DNA of 64,000 nt, from NCBI RefSeq assembly GCF_000444875.1, contig NC_021985.1:2923535-2987534 (forward strand), given 5' to 3'. This document shows, in pieces, positions 47,684 through 55,215 of this stretch (positions are counted from its first letter, which is position 1; the number at the start of each line of letters is the position of its first letter). Both the position numbers and the translations under genes were made by a program. The notes under the pieces are model-generated. The model saw nothing but the letters and a program-made list of their open reading frames with translations. It was not told the origin of the DNA and searched no databases. This DNA is from Streptomyces collinus Tu 365. Lineage in GTDB: Bacteria > Actinomycetota > Actinomycetes > Streptomycetales > Streptomycetaceae.

Positions 47684-47715
47684 AGTTAGATGCACTATCG
47701 AAATTCGCGTACGAT
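47684..47715 (+). promoter_or_regulatory. Candidate promoter of the 47723 MFS gene
   Basis: TTAGAT (47686) and TACGAT (47710) are spaced 18 bp and stand 8 bases before the ATG at 47723. The region is AT-rich relative to its surroundings. Transcription would start at or next to the ATG, giving a leaderless mRNA. Confidence 0.4.
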
Positions 47716-47722
47716 GGGAACC

Positions 47723-49174
47723 ATGCCCGAGCTCAGCCACCGCCGTCGCATGCTCGTGCTCGCGATCTGCTGCATGAGTCTGCTGATCGTGAGCCTCGAC
47801 AACACCGTCCTGAACGTCGCACTGCCCTCCATGCAGCGCGAACTGCACGCCGAGACCTCCGGCCTGCAGTGGACCATCGACGCCTACACGCTGGTCCTGG
47901 CCTCCCTGTTGATGCTCGCGGGCTCCACCGCCGACCGCATCGGCCGCAAGCGGATCTTCATGTCGGGCCTGGTCGTCTTCTCGATCGGCTCGCTGCTCTG
48001 CTCCCTCGCGCCCAACCTCGAACTGCTCGTCGTCTTCCGCATGGTCCAGGCGGTCGGCGGCTCGATGCTCAACCCGGTCGCCATGTCGATCATCACCAAC
48101 ACCTTCACCGACTCCCGTGAGCGCGCCCGCGCGATCGGCGTCTGGGGCGCGGTGGTCGGCATCTCCATGGCGGCCGGGCCACTGGTCGGCGGCCTGCTGG
48201 TGGAGTCGGTCGGCTGGCGCTCCATCTTCTGGGTCAACCTCCCGGTCGGCCTCGCGGCCCTGCTGCTCACGCTGCGGTTCGTGCCGGAGTCCCGGGCGCC
48301 CAAGGCCCGCCGCCCCGATCCGATCGGCCAGCTGCTGGTCATCGCCCTGTTCGGCTCGCTGACGTACGCGATCATCGAGGCGCCGGACGCCGGGTTCGGC
48401 GCCGTGGCACCCTTCGCCGTGGTGGCGCTCGTGGCCCTGCTCGCCCTGCTCTGGTACGAGCCGCGCCGCGACGAACCCCTGATCGACCTGCGCTTCTTCC
48501 ACTCCGCCCCGTTCAGCGGCGCGACCGTGATCGCGGTCAGCGCGTTCGCGGCGCTCGGCGGCTTCCTGTTCCTGTCCACGCTGTACCTGCAGAACGTGCG
48601 CGGCCTCGACGCGCTGCACGCGGGCCTGTGGATGCTGCCGATGGCCGCGCCCACGTTCCTGTGCGCGCCGCTGTCGGGACGCCTGGTGGGCAGCCGGGGC
48701 CCGCGACTGCCGCTCGTGCTGGCCGGCGCCGCGATGACCGCGAGCGGGGTGCTGTTCGCGGTCTTCGAGGCGGAGACCTCCGACGCCACCCTGTTCGTCG
48801 GCTACATGCTGTTCGGCATCGGCTTCGGCTTCGTGAACGCCCCGATCACCAACACGGCGGTGTCCGGGATGCCGCGGGCCCAGGCGGGGGTCGCGGCCGC
48901 GGTCGCCTCCACCAGCAGGCAGCTCGGTCAGTCGCTCGGTGTGGCCGTCGTGGGAGCGGTGCTCGCCTCCGGGGTGGGGTCCTCGCCGTACAAGGACGCG
49001 TTCGTGTCGGCCGCCAGGCCGGGATGGTGGATCCTCACCGCGTGCGGGCTGGCCGTGCTGGTCCTCGGCTTCGTCTCCAGCGGACGCTGGGCCCGGCGGA
49101 CCGCCGAGCGTACGGCGGACCGGCTGGAGTCGGCGGAGGTACGCGAGGTCGTCGGAGCCTCCGGGCGCGCCTGA
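47723..49174 (+). CDS. MFS transporter, DHA2 (EmrB/QacA) family
   Basis: This 483-residue protein has about 14 helices. DHA2 hallmarks: motif D1 LDNTVLNVALPSMQREL, WTIDAYTLVLASLLMLAGSTADRIGRKRIF (motif A), GSMLNPVAMSIITNTF, and GVWGAVVGISMAAGPLVGGLLVE (motif C, antiporter signature). Drug/proton antiport is expected; the substrate is unknown. No TetR partner is directly adjacent. Start chosen at MPELSHRRR; two upstream ATGs lie within the likely promoter. Confidence 0.9.
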   Translation: MPELSHRRRMLVLAICCMSLLIVSLDNTVLNVALPSMQRELHAETSGLQWTIDAYTLVLASLLMLAGSTADRIGRKRIFMSGLVVFSIGSLLCSLAPNLELLVVFRMVQAVGGSMLNPVAMSIITNTFTDSRERARAIGVWGAVVGISMAAGPLVGGLLVESVGWRSIFWVNLPVGLAALLLTLRFVPESRAPKARRPDPIGQLLVIALFGSLTYAIIEAPDAGFGAVAPFAVVALVALLALLWYEPRRDEPLIDLRFFHSAPFSGATVIAVSAFAALGGFLFLSTLYLQNVRGLDALHAGLWMLPMAAPTFLCAPLSGRLVGSRGPRLPLVLAGAAMTASGVLFAVFEAETSDATLFVGYMLFGIGFGFVNAPITNTAVSGMPRAQAGVAAAVASTSRQLGQSLGVAVVGAVLASGVGSSPYKDAFVSAARPGWWILTACGLAVLVLGFVSSGRWARRTAERTADRLESAEVREVVGASGRA

Positions 49175-49225
49175 CCCGGGCGCGCCCCGCCGTGAGAAGC
49201 ACCTGACCTGGGCGCGCCCCACCGT
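49170..49225 (+). repeat. 24-bp direct repeat after the MFS gene
   Basis: CCTGACCYGGGCGCGCCCC begins at 49170 and again at 49202, 32 bp apart, with a matching RCCGT tail. The first copy overlaps the MFS stop codon. It looks like a small local duplication of 3' sequence. Confidence 0.6.
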
Positions 49226-49252
49226 CAGGGGCGTCTGAGCCTGCCCCGGACC

Positions 49253-49275
49253 GGCCCCGAGCGCGACTCGGGGCC
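49253..49275. terminator. Hairpin between convergent MFS and regulator genes
   Basis: GGCCCCGAG and CTCGGGGCC pair perfectly around CGCGA, 14 bases before the regulator stop at 49289 and 79 bases after the MFS stop. It can terminate both. Confidence 0.7.
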
Positions 49276-49288
49276 CTTCCAGAGGCCC

Positions 49289-50215
49289 TCAGGCGCCGTG
49301 CCCCTGACCCGCCCCCGCCAGTGCCTTCTCGTGCAGCTTCTCCAGGCGCCGGCGGGTCTCCTCGTTCCGGGGGGTGTACGTCACCATCCGCGGTCCCGCG
49401 TCCGGCCCCAGCCACAGGTCGGTGTGCTCCAGCGTCAGATGGCCCACGTGGGGGTTGAGGAACTCCTTGATCTTGGTGCGGTGGCCGACGACCTCGTAGC
49501 GCTCCCAGTTCTCGCGGAACTCCGCCGACTCCGTCTGCAGCCGCTTGACCAGCATCTTCCAGGCGGGCTCGCCCAGGTGGCCGGCCAGGGAGGCGCGCAG
49601 CCGGGCGGCCATCAGGCGCATGGTCTCGTCGAGGTGGACGATGGCCGCCCGCCAGTCGCTGTTGGTGTAGACGAGGAGCATGCAGTTGCGGTCCTCGGGC
49701 GGCACGGCGTCCAGGTCGCCGAGGAGCAGGCCGTAGGTGCGGTTGTAGGCGAGGATGTCGTACCGGCTGTTCTGGATGCAGGCCGGCACCGGCTCCAGTG
49801 CCCGGAGCATCTCGCGCAGGGCCGGGGTCACGCTGGGGCAGTCCGCTGCCGGGCTCGGATCGGTCGCGCCGGCCAGCTGGAAGAGGTGGGCGCGTTCGCC
49901 GGCGTCGAGCATCAGGGTGCGGGCCAGTGCGTCCAGGACCTGCACGGACACCTGGATGTTGCGGGCCTGTTCGAGCCAGGTGTACCAGGTGACGCCGACC
50001 GCGGAGAGCTGGGCGACCTCCTCCCGGCGCAGTCCTGGGGTGCGCCGCCGGGCCCCGCGGGGCAGCCCGACCTGCTCGGGCGTGATCCGCTCACGCCGGC
50101 TACGCAGGAAGGCGGCCAGCTCGTGCCGCCGGATCTCCGCACCCCGCGCGCTCGGCGGGCTCGGCGCCGTCGGCGCGGTCGGCGGGACGGTGGTGCGCTG
50201 GGCGGTGGTCGTCAT
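49289..50215 (-). CDS. XRE/MmyB-like transcriptional regulator
   Basis: This 308-residue protein has an N-terminal HTH (ELAAFLRSRRERITPEQVGL, then GLRREEVAQLSAVGVTWYTWLEQAR) and a C-terminal MmyB-like ligand-binding domain (VPACIQNSRYDILAYNRTYGLLLGDL, then NCMLLVYTNSDWR). Members of this family regulate adjacent transporter or oxidoreductase genes in Streptomyces. It is divergent from a DHA2 transporter, with an inverted repeat between them. The ATG at 50215 follows CTGGAG. Confidence 0.9.
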   Translation of the reverse strand: MTTTAQRTTVPPTAPTAPSPPSARGAEIRRHELAAFLRSRRERITPEQVGLPRGARRRTPGLRREEVAQLSAVGVTWYTWLEQARNIQVSVQVLDALARTLMLDAGERAHLFQLAGATDPSPAADCPSVTPALREMLRALEPVPACIQNSRYDILAYNRTYGLLLGDLDAVPPEDRNCMLLVYTNSDWRAAIVHLDETMRLMAARLRASLAGHLGEPAWKMLVKRLQTESAEFRENWERYEVVGHRTKIKEFLNPHVGHLTLEHTDLWLGPDAGPRMVTYTPRNEETRRRLEKLHEKALAGAGQGHGA

Positions 50216-50260
50216 GACTCCAGGGTGCTCCGCAGCGGATCCTGTTGCCAGGTATTTCTT

Positions 50261-50286
50261 GTACCAGGACAAGGACACTCTGGTAC
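50261..50286. promoter_or_regulatory. Inverted repeat between regulator and MFS transporter
   Basis: GTACCAG (50261-50267) and CTGGTAC (50280-50286) are perfect 7-bp arms with 12 bases between them, in the 101-base divergent gap. It is the natural candidate operator for the MmyB-like regulator, controlling its own gene and the transporter. Confidence 0.6.
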
Positions 50287-50316
50287 CCGTCTGAGGCCGC
50301 GCGCAGGCTCGGGGAC

Positions 50317-51744
50317 ATGACACAGACCGTCACCACCTCCGCGGTCCGCGCCCGGGCGTCCTCGCCCGCGCTGAGCGGGCCCGGGCTGTTCACCGTTCTG
50401 CTGGCGGCCGCGCTGCCGCTGGTCGACTTCTTCATCGTCAACGTCGCCCTGCCCACCATCGGTGCCGACCTCGCCGCGGGCGAGGCCGTGCTGGAGCTGG
50501 TCGTGGCCGCGTACGGGGTCGCCTACGCCGTGCTGCTCGTGCTCGGCGGCCGGCTCGGGGACCTGTTCGGCCGGCGGCGGCTGTTCCTCGCCGGCATGGC
50601 CGCCTTCGGGCTGACCTCGCTGGCCTGCGGGCTCGCGCCCGGCGCCTGGTGGCTGGTGGGCGCGCGGGCCGCGCAGGGCGCGTCCGCCGCGGCGATGCTG
50701 CCGCAGGTGCTCGCCACCATCCAGGCCGCCACGAGCGGCGGCCGCCGGGCCCGGGCGATGAGCCTGTACGGCGCCACCGCGGGACTGTCCATGGTGGCCG
50801 GGCAGATCCTGGGCGGGGTGCTGGTCGCCGCCGACCTCGCCGGGAGCGGCTGGCGGGCCATCTTCCTGGTCAACGTGCCGGTCGTGCTGCTGGGTCTGGT
50901 GCTGGCCGTGCGGTACGTGCCGGAGACCCGCTCCCCGCGTCCGGAGCCCGTCGACGGGCCCGGCACCGTCCTGCTCGCGGTGTCCCTGCTGACGCTGCTC
51001 GCGCCGCTGACCGAGGGCCGGGCCGCCGGCTGGCCGCTGTGGACGTGGCTCTCCCTGGCCGCGTTCCCGCTCGCGGCGGCCGCCTTCTACGCGGTGGAGC
51101 GGCGGGCGGACCGGCAGGGCCGCACCCCGCTGGTGCCGCCGAGCCTGTTCGCGCTGGCGTCCCTGCGCCGGGGACTGATGCTGATCCTGCCGTTCTCCGT
51201 CGGCTTCAGCGGGTTCATGTTCGTGATCGCGCTGGCGCTGCAGCGGGGCGCCGGGCTCGGGCCGGTGCCGGCGGGGCTCGCGCTCGCGCCGATGGCGGTG
51301 GCCTTCCTGTTCGTCTCCCTGTCCGGGCCGCGGCTGATCGCCCGGTACGGCACCCGGGTGCTCACCGCCGGTGCCGTGGTGCAGGGCGCGGGCGTGCTGC
51401 TGATCGTGCTGGCCGCCTGGCGGGACTGGCCGCACCTGGGCTTCGGTTCGCTGCTGCCGGGCGTGACCGTCGCCGGGGCGGGGCAGGCGCTGCAACTCCC
51501 CAACCTGATGCGGATCGTGATGTCCGAGGTGCCGCCGGCCCGGGCCGGGGTCGGCAGCGGGGTGATGGTCACCACCCAGCAGTCCGCGCTCGCCCTCGGG
51601 GTGGCCACCCTGGGCACGCTCTTCCTGGCCCTCGTCCCGCACCACGGCATGCGGGACGCGCTGGTCGTCACGCTGCTGGTGCAGCTCGCGGGGGTGGTGC
51701 TGACCGGCCTGCTCAGCCTGCGGCTGCCGCGCACGGTCGGCTGA
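50317..51744 (+). CDS. MFS transporter, DHA2 family, regulator-linked
   Basis: This 475-residue protein has about 14 helices, with FFIVNVALPTIGADL, VVAAYGVAYAVLLVLGGRLGDLFGRRRLF (motif A), and LYGATAGLSMVAGQILGGVLV (motif C). Drug-efflux type, substrate unknown. The ATG at 50317 has a weak GGGG site. Divergent from the MmyB-like regulator, which probably represses it. Confidence 0.9.
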   Translation: MTQTVTTSAVRARASSPALSGPGLFTVLLAAALPLVDFFIVNVALPTIGADLAAGEAVLELVVAAYGVAYAVLLVLGGRLGDLFGRRRLFLAGMAAFGLTSLACGLAPGAWWLVGARAAQGASAAAMLPQVLATIQAATSGGRRARAMSLYGATAGLSMVAGQILGGVLVAADLAGSGWRAIFLVNVPVVLLGLVLAVRYVPETRSPRPEPVDGPGTVLLAVSLLTLLAPLTEGRAAGWPLWTWLSLAAFPLAAAAFYAVERRADRQGRTPLVPPSLFALASLRRGLMLILPFSVGFSGFMFVIALALQRGAGLGPVPAGLALAPMAVAFLFVSLSGPRLIARYGTRVLTAGAVVQGAGVLLIVLAAWRDWPHLGFGSLLPGVTVAGAGQALQLPNLMRIVMSEVPPARAGVGSGVMVTTQQSALALGVATLGTLFLALVPHHGMRDALVVTLLVQLAGVVLTGLLSLRLPRTVG

Positions 51745-51856
51745 GCCGGCCGCGCCCCGGGCACGGCTTGGACAACTCGCCTCGAAGGACCCCCTGTTGA
51801 TGTTGAACCTGCTGCACACTCCTTGCGGTCGGGTCTGCCGGACGTGGGGAGGCGTC

Positions 51857-52081
51857 ATGCCGCGGGACAACAGCACGAGCAAGGTCAGCCGCTGGGACGG
51901 GCACGGCCGGGAGCACGTCGTCCGGGTCCGGCGCACGGGTGTGCAGCGCACGATCAGCTGCGACACCTGCGGCTGGCGCCGCGGCGCCCAGTTCCTGCCC
52001 TGGCTGAAGGCCGAGGAGCACCTGGCCGAGGCCCACCAGGCGACGGTGGACCCGTCGGCCACCCGCCAGCCGTCGCGCTGA
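51857..52081 (+). CDS. Small C2H2-like protein of unknown function
   Basis: This 74-residue protein has a basic N-terminus (MPRDNSTSKVSRWDGHGREH) and a central CDTCGWRRGAQ with a later EEHLAEAHQ, giving a C-x2-C...H-x4-H arrangement that could bind zinc. No known family name comes to mind. ATG at 51857 with GGGGAGG upstream; a longer frame upstream lacks coding character. It is 112 bases after the MFS gene in the same direction. Confidence 0.7.
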   Translation: MPRDNSTSKVSRWDGHGREHVVRVRRTGVQRTISCDTCGWRRGAQFLPWLKAEEHLAEAHQATVDPSATRQPSR

Positions 52082-52151
52082 CGGGCGGCACGGCCCCGGC
52101 CGACCCCCGGCCTCGGCCGAAGCCCAGCCCTGCCCCGGCCCCCAGTGGGAC

Positions 52152-52739
52152 CTACGCCTTCAGGCCCCGCACCAGCAGCTCGACGACCGCCTCGAACTCC
52201 GTGCGGATGCCGGGCTGCTGCCACTCACGGGCGTAGCACGGGTCGTGGAAGCGGCCGGTGGCCTGGAAGACGGCGCGGGCCGCCGCGGTCGGGTCGGGTG
52301 CGGTGAAGGCGCCCGACCCGGCGCCCGCCTCGATGATCCTGGCGAGCTGGGCGGTGAGGTCGGTGACGTGCTCGCCGACCGCCTCGCCGTTCTCGTCGGT
52401 CAGCACCGTGTAGGTGGCGAACAGCTCCGGGTCGTCGCCCGCCTTGTGCCGCTTGGCCTCGAACAGGGCCGCGAGCCAGGCGCGCAGCCTGTCCTCGGCG
52501 GCGGCGTCACCGGCGGCGATGCCGGCGAGCCGCTCCGACGTGCGGTCCAGCCACCGCTTGGTCACCGCCTCGCGCAGCGCCGCCTTGGTGCGGAAGTGCC
52601 GGTAGACACTGCCGTGGCTGACCCCGAGCGCGCGGGCCACGTCGACCACGGTGGCCTTGGCCGGGCCGTGACGGCGCAGCACCTCCTCGGTCGCTTCGAG
52701 GATGCGCTCGGCGGTCAGGGTCTCGGTGGTCGGTGCCAT
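52152..52739 (-). CDS. TetR family regulator
   Basis: This 195-residue protein has an N-terminal TetR HTH (ILEATEEVLRRHGPAKATVVDVARALGVSHGSVYRHFRTKAALREAV) at residues about 13-57 and a variable C-terminal ligand domain. It sits 26 bases downstream of the aldo/keto reductase gene in the same direction, so the two form an operon. The perfect palindrome upstream of that operon is its probable operator, giving autoregulation. Confidence 0.92.
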   Translation of the reverse strand: MAPTTETLTAERILEATEEVLRRHGPAKATVVDVARALGVSHGSVYRHFRTKAALREAVTKRWLDRTSERLAGIAAGDAAAEDRLRAWLAALFEAKRHKAGDDPELFATYTVLTDENGEAVGEHVTDLTAQLARIIEAGAGSGAFTAPDPTAAARAVFQATGRFHDPCYAREWQQPGIRTEFEAVVELLVRGLKA

Positions 52740-52765
52740 GCCATAGACCGTACCCGGGGGCGAGG

Positions 52766-53776
52766 TCAGTGCTCGCTGTCGAGGTGTGCCATCTGTGCCG
52801 CCGGGTAGCGGTCGCCCGCCGCCGCGTCCGCGGGGACGGCCTGTTCGATGGCCGCGAGGTCGGCGTCGTCCAGGGTGACGTCCGCCGCGCCCAGCGCCTC
52901 GCCCAGCCGGTCGCGGGTGCGGGCGCCGACGAGCGGCACGATGTCCTCGCCACGGGAGAGGACCCAGGCGATGGCGATCTGCGCGACGGTCACGCCCTTC
53001 TGCTCGGCGATCTTGCGCAGCGCCTCGACCAGCGTCAGGTTGTGCCGCAGGTTCTCGCCCTGGAAGCGGGGCGAGTGGGCGCGGAAGTCGTTCGCGGCGA
53101 GCTGCCGGTCCTGGGAGAAGTGGCCGGAGATCAGGCCGCGGGAGAGCACGCCGTACGCGGTGATGCCGATGCCCAGCTCTCGGGTGGTCGGCAGGATCTC
53201 CCGCTCGATGCCGCGCGAGATGAGCGAGTACTCGATCTGCAGATCGGCGATCGGCGCGGTGGCGGCCGCCCGGCGGATGGTGTCGGCGCCGACCTCGCTC
53301 AGGCCGACGTGCCGGACGTACCCCTTCTCGATCAGCTCGCCGATCGCGCCGACGGTCTCCTCGATCGGCACGTCCGGGTCGAGGCGTGCGATGCGGTAGA
53401 CGTCGATGTGGTCGACCCCGAGGCGCTGCAGGGAGTAGGCGGCGAAGTTCTTCACGGCGGCGGGGCGGCCGTCGTAACCGCTCCAGTTGCCGTCCGGGTC
53501 GCGCAGGGCGCCGAACTTCACGCTGAGCAGGGCCTTCTCGCGCAGGGCGGCGGGCGCGGTGCGCAGGGCCTCGCCGATCAGCATCTCGTTGTGGCCCATG
53601 GCGTAGAAGTCGCCGGTGTCCAGGAGCGTGACGCCCGCTTCGAGGGCGGCGTGGACGGTGGCGACGGACTCCGCGCGGTCGGCGTCGCCGTACAGCGCGG
53701 ACATGCCCATGCAGCCGAGGCCGAGGGCGGAGACGTGGGGGCCGGTGGTTCCGAGGGTGCGGGTTCGGATCGTCAT
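52766..53776 (-). CDS. Aldo/keto reductase
   Basis: This 336-residue NADPH-dependent TIM-barrel reductase has GLGCMGMSALYG at the N-terminus, LLDTGDFYAMGHNE (catalytic Asp and Tyr), LLSVKFG (Lys), and YRIARLDPDVPIEETVGAI in place of the usual YxHRxD, so the customary His reads Ala-Arg (IARLD). It has SRGEDIVPLVGART for the cofactor tail. It resembles AKR13-type actinobacterial enzymes. First gene of an operon with tetR. The ATG at 53776 (MTIRTRTLG) is nearest the family start; an ATG 9 bases upstream is possible. Confidence 0.88.
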   Translation of the reverse strand: MTIRTRTLGTTGPHVSALGLGCMGMSALYGDADRAESVATVHAALEAGVTLLDTGDFYAMGHNEMLIGEALRTAPAALREKALLSVKFGALRDPDGNWSGYDGRPAAVKNFAAYSLQRLGVDHIDVYRIARLDPDVPIEETVGAIGELIEKGYVRHVGLSEVGADTIRRAAATAPIADLQIEYSLISRGIEREILPTTRELGIGITAYGVLSRGLISGHFSQDRQLAANDFRAHSPRFQGENLRHNLTLVEALRKIAEQKGVTVAQIAIAWVLSRGEDIVPLVGARTRDRLGEALGAADVTLDDADLAAIEQAVPADAAAGDRYPAAQMAHLDSEH

Positions 53777-53792
53777 GTCCTCCATGCTGCCA

Positions 53793-53828
53793 TGACAGCT
53801 GACAGATTTCAATATCTGTCAGCTGTCA
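53793..53828. promoter_or_regulatory. Perfect 15-bp-arm palindrome upstream of AKR-tetR operon
   Basis: TGACAGCTGACAGAT (53793-53807) and ATCTGTCAGCTGTCA (53814-53828) are perfect inverted copies around TTCAAT. Each arm is itself built of repeated TGACAG/CTGTCA hexamers, and another CTGTCA follows. It begins 17 bases before the aldo/keto reductase ATG. This is a strong candidate TetR operator, possibly binding two dimers. Confidence 0.75.
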
Positions 53829-53854
53829 TCTGTCACTTGTCGTTGTAGGCGACT

Positions 53855-53887
53855 TGGTCCAGACCTATTGACGAGAGGTCTGGACCA
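53855..53887 (+). promoter_or_regulatory. Double dre-like (DasR) operator of the chitinase promoter
   Basis: TGGTCCAGACCT (53855-53866) and AGGTCTGGACCA (53876-53887) are perfect inverted copies, each close to the DasR consensus built on TGGTCTAGACCA. The 9-base spacer contains TTGACG, a good -35 element, so repressor binding should block the promoter. Streptomyces chitinase promoters are known for this 12-bp repeat. Confidence 0.8.
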
Positions 53888-53957
53888 CCTGCACTGTCGA
53901 GGGAAGCGAACTGTCATGCCTACGACACCTCACCGCACCCCCACCGGGAGGCCCCGC

Positions 53958-55010
53958 ATGCTCCGCCGCACGCTGCGTCTGCTCACCGCCGCGCTCACCA
54001 CGGCCGTCCTCGCCCCCCTCGCGATCGCCACCGCACCCACCGCCTCGGCCGCCGACACCTGCGCCGTGAAGTCGCGCCCGGCCGGCAAGGTGCTCCAGGG
54101 CTACTGGGAGAACTGGGACGGCGCCGCCAACGGCGTCCACCCGCCCTTCGGCTGGACCCCGATCACCGACTCCCGGATGGCCGCCCACGGCTACAACGTG
54201 CTCAACGCGGCCTTCCCGGTCATCCGCTCGGACGGGACGGCGCTGTGGGAGGACGGCATGGACAGCGGGGTGAAGGTGGCCACGCCCGCCGAGATGTGCG
54301 CGGCCAAGGCGTCCGGCCAGACGATCCTGCTGTCCATCGGCGGCGCTGCGGCCGGCATCGACCTCTCCTCCAGCGCGGTCGCCGACCGGTTCGTCGCGAC
54401 CATCGTGCCGATCCTGCAGAAGTACAACTTCGACGGCATCGACATCGACATCGAGACCGGTCTGGTGGGCAGCGGCAGCATCACCCAACTGTCCACGTCG
54501 CAGGCCAATCTGATCCGCATCATCGACGGCGTCCTCGCCCGGATGCCGGCCGGGTTCGGCCTGACGATGGCGCCGGAGACCGCGTACGTGACCGGCGGCA
54601 GCGTCACCTACGGCTCGATCTGGGGCGCGTACCTGCCGATCGTGAAGAAGTACGCGGACAACGGCCGGCTGTGGTGGCTGAACATGCAGTACTACAACGG
54701 CAGCATGTACGGCTGCTCCGGCGACTCGTACGCGGCGGGCACGGTGCAGGGCTTCACCGCCCAGACCGACTGCCTCGCCAAAGGTCTCGTCGTCCAGGGC
54801 ACGACCGTGAAGGTGCCCTACGACAAGCAGGTGCCCGGCCTGCCCGCCCAGCCCGGCGCGGGCGGCGGCTACCTGTCCCCGTCCCTGGTGTCCCAGGCGT
54901 GGCGGCACTACGGCGGCGCGCTCAAGGGCCTGATGACGTGGTCGGTCAACTGGGACGGCTCGAAGAACTGGACCTTCGGCGACAACGTGCGGACGCTGCA
55001 GGGGCGTTGA
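53958..55010 (+). CDS. Secreted GH18 chitinase
   Basis: This 350-residue exoenzyme has a signal peptide (LRRTLRLLTAALTTAVLAPLAIATAPTASA) and a GH18 barrel: GYWENWDG, LLSIGGAAAG, catalytic FDGIDIDIE with the acid Glu, MAPETAYVTGG, LNMQYYNGS and MTWSVNWDG. No carbohydrate-binding module is present, so it is a single-domain chitinase. The ATG at 53958 has GGGAGG at ideal spacing; ATG 53916 would extend it by 14 residues. Expression is probably controlled by DasR through the double operator upstream. Confidence 0.92.
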   Translation: MLRRTLRLLTAALTTAVLAPLAIATAPTASAADTCAVKSRPAGKVLQGYWENWDGAANGVHPPFGWTPITDSRMAAHGYNVLNAAFPVIRSDGTALWEDGMDSGVKVATPAEMCAAKASGQTILLSIGGAAAGIDLSSSAVADRFVATIVPILQKYNFDGIDIDIETGLVGSGSITQLSTSQANLIRIIDGVLARMPAGFGLTMAPETAYVTGGSVTYGSIWGAYLPIVKKYADNGRLWWLNMQYYNGSMYGCSGDSYAAGTVQGFTAQTDCLAKGLVVQGTTVKVPYDKQVPGLPAQPGAGGGYLSPSLVSQAWRHYGGALKGLMTWSVNWDGSKNWTFGDNVRTLQGR

Positions 55011-55215
55011 GCGCCCGGTCGCGGCGCGGTCCGTGTCCCCCGCGGCCCGGCCCACCCGTCCCTGACGCGAGATCAGCACCGGCTCCCCGCTCCGGGCCCG
55101 CTCCGTTGGACAGCGTTGCGCGGTGCCCGGAGAATGGGAACTGTCGGCGAGCAGTCCTCAGGCGGCGCCTGCCGCCGGCCCCGCGGTGCTCTCGCGCCGC
55201 CGGAGGAGGCCCGCC

